The notes below the pieces were generated by a model. The model made no database searches. It had not been told where the DNA came from and saw nothing but the letters and a program-made list of their open reading frames with translations. The position numbers were made by a program, and so were the translations under genes. Positions 6,873 through 15,286 of a DNA stretch of 16,678 nucleotides are shown here, in pieces. This DNA comes from HGM04593 sp045631205 (lineage in GTDB: Bacteria; Bacteroidota; Bacteroidia; Bacteroidales; Bacteroidaceae), in the NCBI GenBank assembly GCA_045631205.1, contig JAZQUI010000006.1, forward strand, positions 1 through 16,678. Reading direction: 5' to 3'. How positions within the stretch are numbered: the first letter of the stretch is position 1; each line of letters begins with the position of its first letter.

Positions 6873-9386
6873 ATGATATATCCGAAAAATTTTGAAAGCA
6901 AGATAGAGTTCGATGCCGTGCGTCGTCTGCTCAAGGAGAAATGTCTCTGCTCGCTTGGCAGGGAACGGGTGGACGATATGCTCTTTCTCACCGATTATCA
7001 GACTCTTATGTCGCGTCTTTGCGAGACCGAGGAGTTTGTGCGCATTTTGCAGCTGGAGCAGAATTTTCCGTCCGATTTCTATTTCGATGTTCGTGAACCG
7101 CTTAAACGCATACGCATCGAGGGAATGTATATGACTGCCGACGAACTTTTCGACCTTCGTCGCTCGCTCGATACTATTGGTAAGATACTCTCTCTGTTGC
7201 GTAAACAGGGCGATGGGAACGGCGTGTCGGACGATAATCCTCTTTATCCTTCGTTGCGTAACCTGGCGGGTGATGTGGAGGCTTGTCCCCGTATCATACG
7301 CGATATTGATGCTATAATCGATAAGTTCGGCTCGGTAAAAGACAGCGCTTCGCCCACGCTTGCACGCATCAGAGGTGAGCTAGTGCGCACTTCGGGCAGT
7401 ATTTCCCGTACTTTGAATTCGATTCTGCGTCGTGCGCAGGCCGACGGCCTTGTGGAGAAGGATGCTGCGCCCACTTTCCGCGACGGGCGTCTGGTAATTC
7501 CTGTGGCTCCTGCCCTCAAGCGCAAGATGGGTGGTATTGTACACGACGAGTCGGCAAGTGGAAAAACGGTCTTTATAGAGCCTGCCGAGGTTGTTGAGGC
7601 TAATAACCGCATACGCGAGCTTGAGGCCGAAGAGAAACGCGAGATTATTGCTATACTCACGGCTTGTGCGCAGCAGATTCTTCCCGACGTACCTGCTTTG
7701 TTGCAGATGTATGAATTTCTCGGTGAAATGGACTTTATCCGTGCAAAAGCCGAGCTTGCGATAAGTTTCAATGCTATAAAACCGATAGTGGAAAACCGTC
7801 CTTTCATTGACTGGGGAACCGCTGTGCATCCTCTGCTCGAAAGGTCGTTGCACAAGCACGGCCGCAAGATGTCTCCGCTTGATGTGGCTCTTGAGGGCGA
7901 GCGTCGCATATTGCTTATTTCGGGCCCCAATGCCGGCGGTAAGTCGGTGTGTCTTAAGACTGTGGGCTTGTTGCAGTATATGTTGCAGTGCGGTATGCTT
8001 GTGCCGTTGCACGAGCGTAGCCGTGCGGGTATTTTCAAGAATCTTTTCATTGATATTGGTGATGAGCAGAGCATTGAGGATGATTTGAGTACATACTCGA
8101 GCCATCTTTTGAATATGAAGCACACGCTCAAAGGGTGTGATGCCTATACTCTTATTCTTATAGATGAGTTCGGTAGTGGAACAGAGCCTCTTATAGGTGC
8201 AGCCATTGCCGAGGCTCTTTTAAAACGTTTCAACGACCGTGGTGCTTTTGGTATAATAACCACCCATTATCAGAACTTGAAACATTTTGCCGACTCCACA
8301 CCCGGAGTGGTGAATGGTGCCATGCTGTATGACCGTGGCGAAATGCGCCCGCTTTTTCAGTTGCAGATTGGTAACCCCGGCAGCTCTTTTGCTGTTGAGA
8401 TTGCGCGCAAGATTGGCTTGCCCGAAGAGGTTATTGTCGATGCTTCGCAGATTGTTGGCAGCGACTACATTCAGTCGGACAAATATCTGCAGGATATTGT
8501 GCGCGACAAACGCTATTGGGAGGCTAAGCGCAAGAATGTGCATCAGAAGGAGAAGGAACTCGATGAGATGCTGGGCAAGGTTCAGGAGTCTTCGGACGAT
8601 TTGAAGAGAAGCCGCAAGCAGATATTAAAAGATGCCCGCGACGAGGCCGAGAAACTTTTGCGCGAGGCTAATGCAAAGATTGAGAATACTATACGTACTA
8701 TTGTTGAGGCGAAAGCAGAAAAGGAAAAAACACGTCAGGTGCGTCAGGAATTGCGTGATTTCAGCAAGGAGCTCGAGGAGATTGCCAAGCAGAAACAGCA
8801 GATGCAGGCCGACCGCGAAATGGCGAAGATTCTGGCGCGACAAGAGCGTAAAAAGAACGGTAAAAAGGAGAAGAATTCACTCCAGGGCCAGTCCGTAGCA
8901 AAGGTACGCGAGAAGGCTGTTCCAAAATTCGAGAAAGGTATGTTTGTTCGCATCGACGGGCAGCAGGCTGTGGGCGAAATACTCTCCATTGGCAAGGGTG
9001 GTGCAACGGTACGTTTCGGAGCAATAAAATCCACCGTATCCATCGAACGTTTGCGCCCTGCCGAAGCTCCAAAAGAGGAGGTGCGTAAGGTATCTTTCCT
9101 CACAAGTGAGACACAGGAGCAACTTCACCAGAAAAGGCTTAATTTCAAGGAAGATATAGATGTTCGCGGTATGCGTGGCGAGGAGGCTGTGCAGGCTGTA
9201 ACATATTTTCTCGACGATGCGGTTATATGCAACGTGCATCGTCTGCGTGTGTTGCACGGTACCGGTAACGGTATCTTGCGTACTCTATTACGCCAATATT
9301 TAAGTACGGTGCCCTTTGTGCGTACATTTCACGACGAGCACGTGCAGTTTGGCGGTGCGGGGATAACGGTGATTGAACTTGAATAA
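6873..9386 (+). CDS. mutS2: MutS2-family ATPase/endonuclease
   Basis: An 837-residue MutS2 protein, a homologue of mismatch-repair MutS that lacks the mismatch-recognition domain; in other bacteria it suppresses homologous recombination or acts on collided ribosomes. Counting from the ATG at 6873: core and lever helices 1-340; Walker A GPNAGGKS at 351-358; Walker B LILIDEFGSG at 427-436; the ITTHYQNLKHF switch about 462-472; a long Lys/Glu/Arg-rich coiled coil about 510-680; a KOW-like beta segment (GMFVRIDGQQAVGEIL) near 690-720; and a C-terminal Smr domain with DVRG and HGTGNGILR, the usual nuclease motifs. The order and length are normal for the family and all key motifs look intact. I chose this ATG because the in-frame TTG at 6831 lies upstream of a promoter-like element and the family usually begins at IYP.NFE. 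It stands alone and ends in a hairpin. Confidence 0.95.
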   Translation: MIYPKNFESKIEFDAVRRLLKEKCLCSLGRERVDDMLFLTDYQTLMSRLCETEEFVRILQLEQNFPSDFYFDVREPLKRIRIEGMYMTADELFDLRRSLDTIGKILSLLRKQGDGNGVSDDNPLYPSLRNLAGDVEACPRIIRDIDAIIDKFGSVKDSASPTLARIRGELVRTSGSISRTLNSILRRAQADGLVEKDAAPTFRDGRLVIPVAPALKRKMGGIVHDESASGKTVFIEPAEVVEANNRIRELEAEEKREIIAILTACAQQILPDVPALLQMYEFLGEMDFIRAKAELAISFNAIKPIVENRPFIDWGTAVHPLLERSLHKHGRKMSPLDVALEGERRILLISGPNAGGKSVCLKTVGLLQYMLQCGMLVPLHERSRAGIFKNLFIDIGDEQSIEDDLSTYSSHLLNMKHTLKGCDAYTLILIDEFGSGTEPLIGAAIAEALLKRFNDRGAFGIITTHYQNLKHFADSTPGVVNGAMLYDRGEMRPLFQLQIGNPGSSFAVEIARKIGLPEEVIVDASQIVGSDYIQSDKYLQDIVRDKRYWEAKRKNVHQKEKELDEMLGKVQESSDDLKRSRKQILKDARDEAEKLLREANAKIENTIRTIVEAKAEKEKTRQVRQELRDFSKELEEIAKQKQQMQADREMAKILARQERKKNGKKEKNSLQGQSVAKVREKAVPKFEKGMFVRIDGQQAVGEILSIGKGGATVRFGAIKSTVSIERLRPAEAPKEEVRKVSFLTSETQEQLHQKRLNFKEDIDVRGMRGEEAVQAVTYFLDDAVICNVHRLRVLHGTGNGILRTLLRQYLSTVPFVRTFHDEHVQFGGAGITVIELE

Positions 9387-9392
9387 TACATT

Positions 9393-9428
9393 AGAACCCT
9401 ACAAGTCGTGACTTGTAGGGTTCTGATT
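9393..9428 (+). terminator. Terminator between mutS2 and the SIMPL gene
   Basis: AGAACCCTACAAGTC (9393-9407) and GACTTGTAGGGTTCT (9410-9424) are perfect 15-bp complements around a two-base centre, followed by GATTTTA. The stem begins 6 bp after the mutS2 stop. Since the facing gene also ends here it may serve both strands, although the T tract is short on each. Confidence 0.7.
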
Positions 9429-9442
9429 TTATGTAGGAGTTA

Positions 9443-10165
9443 TTACTCCTCTTTTAGCAGAAATCTTACATTTACGTTTACGGTATAAGTGATTTCACCA
9501 ACCTCAATCTGTGGTTCAGTGCTGTCTGTCGCAAGAACGGCTTCTTCGAGCGTGTTTGAGCGGCTTTTGTAGAGGCGGGGTTGTGCTCCCGCAGTTGACG
9601 ATGTCCAGGAGTTTATGCTCAATGCTCTGCCAATGTTTTGTTCAATTGCACCTGCAAGTGCCGCTGCTTGCGCTTGCGCTTTTTTCATCGCCTCTATGCC
9701 GAGTTCCTTGTATAATTCATCGGCCTTGCTGTAATTAGTTTTTACCAATTGTGTGTTGGTTATGCCGTTGGCTTCCAATTTGCTTATCACCTTCTGCATT
9801 GTGGCGGCATTGGTGAGTTTCAGGGTGTATGTTGCAGTGGTGCGCGGGTTTATGTTGCGGCGGAATGCGGTATAGCTTATTTCGCTGCCCATGAAATTGA
9901 GTGTTAGGTTCTTTTCAACGTCTATACCCTCTTTTTGAAGTTCTTTAATCATAAGGTCTTGTTGCTCCTCGACGGTGCTTTTGCCTTTGTTGTCCTTTTC
10001 GCTTATGGTTATGCTTAAAAACAACTCATCGGGTGTTACTTTACGTTCGGCTTTTGCGTTTTGGTCTATGTAAGGGGTGTTTTCTCCCTGTGCTGTGGCT
10101 TTTATGGGCGCAAATGCAATTATTGCTATGGCAAGAAGGCTTGCTATTTGTTTCAAATTTCTCAT
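9443..10165 (-). CDS. Secreted SIMPL-domain (DUF541) protein
   Basis: A 240-residue exported protein. The start at 10163-10165 places a signal peptide first (MRNLKQIASLLAIAIIAFAP, cleavage near ATA-QG), so it should be periplasmic. The body is typical of SIMPL/DUF541 proteins: an early GENTPYIDQNAKAERKVTPD segment, ELFLSITISE, the central YSKADELYKELGIEAMKKAQ stretch followed by an Ala-rich helix (AQAQAAALA), and a final beta strand (GEITYTVNVNVRFLL). The molecular role of this family is poorly defined; members have been linked to stress and outer-membrane functions. It converges with mutS2 and follows the AraC gene, separated from it by a strong terminator, so the two are probably not co-transcribed. 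I see no clear promoter element. Confidence 0.85.
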   Translation of the reverse strand: MRNLKQIASLLAIAIIAFAPIKATAQGENTPYIDQNAKAERKVTPDELFLSITISEKDNKGKSTVEEQQDLMIKELQKEGIDVEKNLTLNFMGSEISYTAFRRNINPRTTATYTLKLTNAATMQKVISKLEANGITNTQLVKTNYSKADELYKELGIEAMKKAQAQAAALAGAIEQNIGRALSINSWTSSTAGAQPRLYKSRSNTLEEAVLATDSTEPQIEVGEITYTVNVNVRFLLKEE

Positions 10166-10217
10166 TGTTGTTTCTATTTTTTTTGTTAATGTGGCTGCAA
10201 TTTGGGGCATTTGTTGT

Positions 10218-10265
10218 AAAAAAACAAATGGCGCAATCCTTTTTTTGAGGATTTTAACGCCATTT
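10218..10265 (-). terminator. Intrinsic terminator after the AraC-family gene
   Basis: AAATGGCG (10226-10233) pairs with CGCCATTT (10258-10265), with an inner AATCC/GGATT pairing. On the minus strand the stem is followed by G and then seven T (A run 10218-10224). It separates the AraC-family gene from the SIMPL gene. Confidence 0.8.
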
Positions 10266-10295
10266 ATGTTTTTTGAACGCTTGTTAAGCTGTTTT

Positions 10296-11210
10296 TTATA
10301 CTTCTCTTGATGCGCGTTTGCGATATTCAAGCGGTGGTACACCAGCCTTTTTTCTGAAAAATGTTGAGAATTGTCCTAAACATTCAAAATTTAATTTGTT
10401 TGCAATTTGGGCGATGCTCAGGTTGGTAGAGTAAAGCATCTCTTTCGCTTTTGCGAGTTTTAAATTCTGGCGGTATTGACCGGGGGAGATGCCGCAGGTG
10501 CGCTTGAATTCGCGACGGAAGAGCGAATAGCTTATGTTCAACGATTCGGCAATGTCTTCGAGAGTATGGCTTTCGTTAGTGTCCTCTTTCATTATGGCTT
10601 TTGCCTGGTTTATGATGCGGGTCATATAACTGTCGCCAAAAGAGTGGTTGAGGTCTTCGTAATAGACTCTGCCTATTAGTGAGAAGACGAGTCCCGCAGC
10701 CATCTGCTGGTAGCCTTTTTTCTCACTGCTCACAATGTCGAGTATGTCGTGATAGGTGTTAATTATCTGCTCATCAACACCTATGCGGAATACGCAATTC
10801 TTGAAGGTAAAAAAGCCTGCCTTTATCTTATAGTCGATGATGCTGCCGTTAAATCCCACCCAGTGGTCGTTCCAGCCGGTCTCTTTGTCGGGGTAAAAAG
10901 TGTGCCACTCTCCCGGGAAAAGCATAAATATGGTTCCGGCCTCTATTTTTGTTTTTGAACACGATGCACTCTCAAAATAGCCTGTGCCGCGTGTGATGTA
11001 AACGAGTTGATATTCGTTGAGAACTCGTCTGTTGTTTTCGTTAAAGTTGTATCCGGCGGGGTGGGTTGACAATGGATAGTCTTGAAAAGGCGATACATGT
11101 TGGTAGCCCGCAGTGGTTACTGCAAGTCCCCACGATTTGTCCTTGGGCGATATTTGCAGGTATTTATATTGCTCCACCTTGGATTTTTCTTTGTAAGTTT
11201 CTTCTTTCAT
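10296..11210 (-). CDS. AraC-family transcriptional regulator
   Basis: A 304-residue regulator. Residues about 30-190 form a cupin-like ligand-binding domain, with LVYITRGTGYFES (69-81) and the FPGEWHTFYP strand-loop typical of AraC_binding domains. Residues about 210-300 hold the paired helix-turn-helix DNA-binding domain: LEDIAESLNISYSLFRREFK, then SIAQIANKLNF followed by FSTFFRKKAGVPPLEYRKR, the usual AraC signature ending. It is transcribed away from the porin gene across a 215-bp intergenic region, a layout often seen for a regulator and its target, so control of the porin is a reasonable inference. The ligand is unknown; many relatives respond to sugars. A TTTCTTTG sequence at 11236-11243 (minus strand) differs from the -7 consensus by one base and might be its promoter. 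Confidence 0.9.
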   Translation of the reverse strand: MKEETYKEKSKVEQYKYLQISPKDKSWGLAVTTAGYQHVSPFQDYPLSTHPAGYNFNENNRRVLNEYQLVYITRGTGYFESASCSKTKIEAGTIFMLFPGEWHTFYPDKETGWNDHWVGFNGSIIDYKIKAGFFTFKNCVFRIGVDEQIINTYHDILDIVSSEKKGYQQMAAGLVFSLIGRVYYEDLNHSFGDSYMTRIINQAKAIMKEDTNESHTLEDIAESLNISYSLFRREFKRTCGISPGQYRQNLKLAKAKEMLYSTNLSIAQIANKLNFECLGQFSTFFRKKAGVPPLEYRKRASREV

Positions 11211-11425
11211 CGTTGTAAGTTGTTGTCGTAATCACAAAGAAAGGAAAAAAAGTTTACATTGATATAATTTTTATAATAATTTTTTACCATCTCTCTCAAA
11301 CTTCTTCTTTTCGCATCCTTTTGAGCCTTACTCCTTATATATTTTAAGAACGATGCTTAGTGGTGTTATAAACATTTTCCTTTCCTGCTTGTTTTTCTTC
11401 TGTAAACTTTCAAACAAATAAAATT
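11211..11425. promoter_or_regulatory. Divergent intergenic region between AraC-family regulator and porin
   Basis: This AT-rich 215-bp region must hold the control signals for both divergent genes. I see no exact TAnnTTTG element upstream of the porin, only weak look-alikes such as TATATTTTA near 11338 and TAAACTTT near 11403. That fits a promoter needing an activator, but does not prove it. No coding sequence is visible. Confidence 0.4.
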
Positions 11426-12700
11426 ATGAAAAAACTTTTAAAGGCAACAGTGATGTTGATGTGCGCCTTCTTCTCTTTATCGGAGGCGCACGCGCAAGAG
11501 TGGGTAAAGAGCAAGGATAAGCCGGTTTCTTTAATCTGCATCAGCGAGACAATTAACGAGGCACCCGATGTGGTGGAGATTTTCCAGACAACGCAGAGTA
11601 ATTATTATCACGACCCCCGTGCGCCACGTTTTGTTTTGGTGGATCAGAAAGGCAAGTGGGGCTTGGGTATCGGTGGATATCTTCAAGTGAAAGCCGAATA
11701 TGATTTCTCTGGTTCTGTGGATAATGTTGATTTTTATCCTTCTGCCATAGACAGAAACGGTGTCTCTTCGAGCCAATTCCAGATGGATATGACAAATTCT
11801 ACCATCTTTTTGAAGTTGGTGGGAAAGAGCCGCTTGCTTGGTGACTTTTATGTCTATACATCGGCCAACTGGCGTGGCAATGGCGACAACTTCCGCTTGC
11901 ATAACATGTATATGGATAGTAAGTATTTGCTGTTGGGTTACACGGTTGGTGCTTTTATGGACCTCGATGCTTCGCCTGTTACCGTTGACTATGGCGGCCC
12001 TTGCGGTATGGCATTTTATCGTACCACGCAGTTGCGCTTGAAATACGCTTTCGATTGGGGTCTTTCAATGGGAATGGGTATAGAGGCTTCAAAACCCAGC
12101 GGTACCAATGGTGCTACTGCCTCTATTACCAGCCAGCGTATGCCCGACATTCCTTTCTTTGTGCAGTACTCTTTTAACGATAATAATCATTTGCGCTTGG
12201 CGGGTGTTGTGCGCAACCTTTCGTATCGTAATCTTTTGTCGGGTGAGAAGCATAACAAGTATGCTTGGGGTGCTCAGGCGAGTATGCTCACCACAATGGG
12301 CAAGTTCCAGCTTAAAGGACAGTTTACTATGGGTAAGGGTATAGGCTCATATATAAATAATGTGTCGAACGTGGGTGTTGACCTTGTGCCTGCAAGCGAG
12401 GAGGGTAAAATGACTATGCTGCGTGCCGATGCCTGGTATGTTGGTATGCAGTACAATGCAAGCTCTCGTTTTTTTGCCACAGCTACATACAGCCAGACAA
12501 CCCTTCACTCGAACAGTGGCTACTCCGAAGTTTATCCCACAGCTTTCCGTCGCGGACAGTATGTGGTAGCCAATATGTTCTGTAATGCATCGGAGAATAT
12601 GCAGCTCGGTATTGAGTACTTGCACGGTTGGCGCACCGACTTTGATGGTAACAAGTGCCAGGCTAACCGCATAAATTTGTCGGCGAGATATAATTTCTGA
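11426..12700 (+). CDS. Outer-membrane beta-barrel porin (DcaP-like)
   Basis: A 424-residue outer-membrane protein. Residues 1-23 are a signal peptide (ending SEAHA, cut before QEWVK). The mature part alternates polar and hydrophobic residues as in a beta barrel: the first strand (GLGIGGYLQVKAEYDF, about 78-93) matches the opening of DcaP-like and related trimeric porins; many strands follow (FYVYTSANWRG, QLRLKYAFDWG, KFQLKGQFTMG, MQLGIEYLHGW); and it ends in ARYNF with C-terminal Phe, the usual BAM signal. Such porins let small anionic or sugar-like solutes cross the outer membrane. It is divergent from an AraC-family gene and 230 bp before a phosphate transporter, so phosphate or a phosphorylated or organic-acid solute is a possible cargo; this is inference. 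It ends in a strong terminator, so it is its own transcription unit. Confidence 0.8.
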   Translation: MKKLLKATVMLMCAFFSLSEAHAQEWVKSKDKPVSLICISETINEAPDVVEIFQTTQSNYYHDPRAPRFVLVDQKGKWGLGIGGYLQVKAEYDFSGSVDNVDFYPSAIDRNGVSSSQFQMDMTNSTIFLKLVGKSRLLGDFYVYTSANWRGNGDNFRLHNMYMDSKYLLLGYTVGAFMDLDASPVTVDYGGPCGMAFYRTTQLRLKYAFDWGLSMGMGIEASKPSGTNGATASITSQRMPDIPFFVQYSFNDNNHLRLAGVVRNLSYRNLLSGEKHNKYAWGAQASMLTTMGKFQLKGQFTMGKGIGSYINNVSNVGVDLVPASEEGKMTMLRADAWYVGMQYNASSRFFATATYSQTTLHSNSGYSEVYPTAFRRGQYVVANMFCNASENMQLGIEYLHGWRTDFDGNKCQANRINLSARYNF

Positions 12701-12723
12701 TTATCTTTTTTTATCTGCCGCTG

Positions 12724-12764
12724 CCGGTTCCATCACGCCTTTGTGTGTGCGGGAACCGGTTTTT
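12724..12764 (+). terminator. Intrinsic terminator after the porin
   Basis: CCGGTTCC (12724-12731) pairs with GGAACCGG (12752-12759), with extra inner pairing (CACGC with GTGTG), followed by TTTTTCTTT. Confidence 0.85.
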
Positions 12765-12821
12765 CTTTGTGTGTGGTGCTGTTGATATTGGTACATTATT
12801 GCTTTTTTTGCTATCCGTTTC

Positions 12822-12851
12822 TTTGTATTCCAAAAGATTTTTATATTTTTG
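12822..12851 (+). promoter_or_regulatory. Promoter of the phosphate transporter gene
   Basis: TTTG at 12822-12825 and TATTTTTG at 12844-12851 match the Bacteroidota -33 and -7 elements, with 18 bp between them, one short of the usual 19-21. Transcription would start near 12858, giving a leader of about 73 nt. Confidence 0.6.
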
Positions 12852-12861
12852 TGACAAATTA

Positions 12862-12895
12862 GCATCGCTTTTTTATGTGCGATGCACTCTTTTTT
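12862..12895 (+). promoter_or_regulatory. Terminator-like hairpin in the leader of the phosphate transporter gene
   Basis: GCATCGC (12862-12868) and GCGATGC (12879-12885) form a perfect 7-bp stem with a 10-base loop, followed by ACTC and six T (12890-12895). It lies between the predicted start of transcription (about 12858) and the ATG at 12931. It could attenuate transcription, stabilise the 5' end of the mRNA, or end a very short RNA. The T tract is offset by four bases, so termination may be partial. Confidence 0.45.
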
Positions 12896-12930
12896 AGCGC
12901 AAACAATTGAATAATATTATATAATAATTT

Positions 12931-15189
12931 ATGGATCTTGCGTATCTATTTGTGGTCGGCTTTATGTTTTGCCTGGCCATTCTCGATTTGACAGTCGGTG
13001 TCAGCAATGACGCTGTAAACTTCTTGAGCGCAGCGGTTGGTAGCAAGGCTGCAAAATTAAAACACGTTCTTCTTGTTGCAGCTGCGGGTGTGTTCATCGG
13101 TGCTGCGTTCAGTAGCGGTATGATGGATGTTGCCCGTCACGGAATCTTTGCTCCACAGTACTTTAGTTTCAGCCAGGTTATGTGTATCTATCTGGCGGTG
13201 GTTATAAGCGATGTGTTCCTGCTCGACTTGTTCAACTCGCTCGGTCTTCCCACATCAACCACAGTGTCTATGGTGTTCGAGCTGTTGGGAGCCGCATTCA
13301 TTACTGCGCTTATAAACTCAAGTGCTTCGGAGGTGGGCTTTATGGAGATGCTTAATACCGAAAAAGCTCTAACCATTATAATCTCAATATTCCTCTCCGT
13401 AGCCATAGCTTTTGTCTTTGGTCTTATTGTGCAGTGGATTGCCCGTGTGATATTCACGTTCCATTATAAGAGGAACCTTAATGGTAAAATAGGTATCTAT
13501 GGCGGTATTGCCATTACTTCTATTATCTACTTTATGCTCATAAAGGGATTGAAGGGCAGTACTATGATTTCGGTCGATGTGCGTGAGTTTATAGACAACC
13601 ACACTGTGGCGATTCTGTTTGCTTCGTTTGTCTTTTTCTCAATCCTTATGCAGATTCTGCACTGGTTCAAGATAAACGTATTCAAGATTATTGTTCTTGT
13701 GGGTACTTTCTCGCTTGCAATGGCATTTGCCGGTAACGACCTTGTGAACTTTATTGGTGTGACGCTTGCCGGCTTTGAGTCGTTCAACGACTTTACTGCC
13801 AATGGTGCCGGCGCAGCCGAGAGTTATATGATGGGCTCTCTTAATTTGCCTGCAAAGACTCCTGTGTACTTCCTTATTGGTGCCGGTGCTGTTATGGTCT
13901 ACGCCTTGTGGACAAGCAAAAAGGCGCGTAAGGTGTTGCAGACTTCGATTACTTTGTCGAGCCAGCAGAATGAGGAGGGTGATATCTTTGGAACATCGCC
14001 TGTGGCCCGTAACCTTGTGCGTGCTGTCACAAAGATGGTCGATGGTATCTCGCAGGTGACACCGCAGAATGTGAAGGATTGGGTGAACAAGCGTTTTGCT
14101 CCGCTGGAAGAGCGCGAGGAAGTTGCTTTTGACCTTGTACGTGCATCGGTTAATCTTGTGCTTGCCGGCTTGCTCATAGCTGTGGGTACTTCACTTAAAT
14201 TGCCTTTGTCAACCACCTATGTTACATTTATGGTGGGTATGGGTTCTTCTTTGAGTGACCGTGCCTGGGGACGTGAGAGTGCCGTTTACCGTGTAACCGG
14301 AGTCGTTTCCGTTGTGGGTGGCTGGTTTGTTACGGCGGGTGCTGCGTTCATTCTTGCGGCTACTGTTGCTTCCATTATGAATTATGGCGGTATTCCCGCA
14401 ATGTATGTGATGATTGCTTTGGTTGTCTATCTTCTCATACACAGCCACATACAGTATAACAAGAAAAAGAGCAAGGAGAAAACCGACGAGGATATGGCAA
14501 TAATCCTTAAATCGGAAGACCAGAACGAGGTTTGGGAAAAATTGCAGAGCCACGCGGCGAACACTCTTACCCATACACTTTCGTTCTCGGCCGAGACATA
14601 TAAAGGCTTGTTCGAGTCTTTTGCAAAGGATGAGTTGCGCCCGTTGAAGGCATCGCTTATAAGAATTGTTGAGGAGAAAGCACAGATGAAGAAAGAGCGC
14701 CGTGCCGAAACACGCGGTATGCAGCGCATAGACCAGCAGCTTGCCTTTGAGCGCAGTACCTGGTATCACTTGTGTACCAACAGTTGCCAGCAGATGCTCA
14801 ACACGTTAACTCGTATAGGTGAGCCCATGAAGGAACACGCCGACAACAGTTTCTCTCCATTGTCTAAAATGTATATCGAGGAGTTTGCTCCCTATTGCCG
14901 TGATATCTATAATGCGCTTAACGATATCAATGATATTATTGCAACAGGTAAATATGAGGCTTCTGATGAGGTTTCGGCTCGTGCAAAGGATTTGAAACAC
15001 GCGCTTGCCAACCTGCGTAAGACACAGACAATGCGTCTGCACCAGAGCTGTGGCAGCCTTCGTATGGACTTTGTTTATTTGAACCTTATACAAGAGTCAC
15101 ACGAGTTGCTCAGCGAGGTGCGTAACCTCTTGCGTGGTAGCAATAAATTCTTTGCTCCCGTTGAAGAGAGAGTTGGAAGTGCTGAATAA
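12931..15189 (+). CDS. PiT-family inorganic phosphate transporter with PhoU-like C-terminal domain
   Basis: A 752-residue inner-membrane transporter. The two inverted PiT repeats are visible: the first has VSNDAVN (24-30) and LPTSTT (106-111), the second has GNDLVN (268-273) and LPLSTT (424-429), the signature loops that bind phosphate. About ten to twelve hydrophobic segments lie between residues 1 and 510, with a hydrophilic loop (about 330-400) between the halves. Residues about 515-752 are a helical cytoplasmic domain resembling PhoU/DUF47, which in relatives is often a separate gene that controls the transporter. PiT proteins take up phosphate by H+ or Na+ symport. The single-chain long form appears common in Bacteroidota. 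The gene has its own promoter, a leader hairpin and a strong terminator. The upstream porin could supply the outer-membrane step. Confidence 0.93.
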   Translation: MDLAYLFVVGFMFCLAILDLTVGVSNDAVNFLSAAVGSKAAKLKHVLLVAAAGVFIGAAFSSGMMDVARHGIFAPQYFSFSQVMCIYLAVVISDVFLLDLFNSLGLPTSTTVSMVFELLGAAFITALINSSASEVGFMEMLNTEKALTIIISIFLSVAIAFVFGLIVQWIARVIFTFHYKRNLNGKIGIYGGIAITSIIYFMLIKGLKGSTMISVDVREFIDNHTVAILFASFVFFSILMQILHWFKINVFKIIVLVGTFSLAMAFAGNDLVNFIGVTLAGFESFNDFTANGAGAAESYMMGSLNLPAKTPVYFLIGAGAVMVYALWTSKKARKVLQTSITLSSQQNEEGDIFGTSPVARNLVRAVTKMVDGISQVTPQNVKDWVNKRFAPLEEREEVAFDLVRASVNLVLAGLLIAVGTSLKLPLSTTYVTFMVGMGSSLSDRAWGRESAVYRVTGVVSVVGGWFVTAGAAFILAATVASIMNYGGIPAMYVMIALVVYLLIHSHIQYNKKKSKEKTDEDMAIILKSEDQNEVWEKLQSHAANTLTHTLSFSAETYKGLFESFAKDELRPLKASLIRIVEEKAQMKKERRAETRGMQRIDQQLAFERSTWYHLCTNSCQQMLNTLTRIGEPMKEHADNSFSPLSKMYIEEFAPYCRDIYNALNDINDIIATGKYEASDEVSARAKDLKHALANLRKTQTMRLHQSCGSLRMDFVYLNLIQESHELLSEVRNLLRGSNKFFAPVEERVGSAE

Positions 15190-15207
15190 TAAAAAGTAAA
15201 TATGTTG

Positions 15208-15254
15208 CATCGGCAGAAAGGTTGGCAAAATCTTTCTGCCGATGAACTTTTTTT
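15208..15254 (+). terminator. Intrinsic terminator after the phosphate transporter gene
   Basis: CATCGGCAGAAAG (15208-15220) and CTTTCTGCCGATG (15232-15244) form a perfect 13-bp stem with an 11-base loop, followed by AAC and seven T (15248-15254). It starts 18 bp after the stop codon. Confidence 0.92.
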
Positions 15255-15255
15255 G

Positions 15256-15263
15256 TATCTTCG
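15256..15263 (+). promoter_or_regulatory. Putative -7 element of nfo
   Basis: TATCTTCG, a one-base variant of TAnnTTTG, begins two bases after the T tract of the preceding terminator and 31 bp before the nfo start codon. No clear -33 box is visible; that position is inside the terminator stem. Confidence 0.4.
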
Positions 15264-15286
15264 CAAGGAAGAAAAGTTATAGAATT

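Noticed and set aside
7244..8131. Long minus-strand frames inside mutS2
   Set aside because: They are antisense to a region with intact MutS2 motifs and have no recognisable protein features.
10166..10342. 59-residue N-terminal extension of the SIMPL protein
   Set aside because: It crosses the AraC terminator, overlaps the end of the AraC gene and would bury the signal peptide.
15242..15286. Upstream ATG start for nfo
   Set aside because: It sits in the terminator stem of the preceding gene, and the known family start MKFIGAHVSASGG is at 15287.
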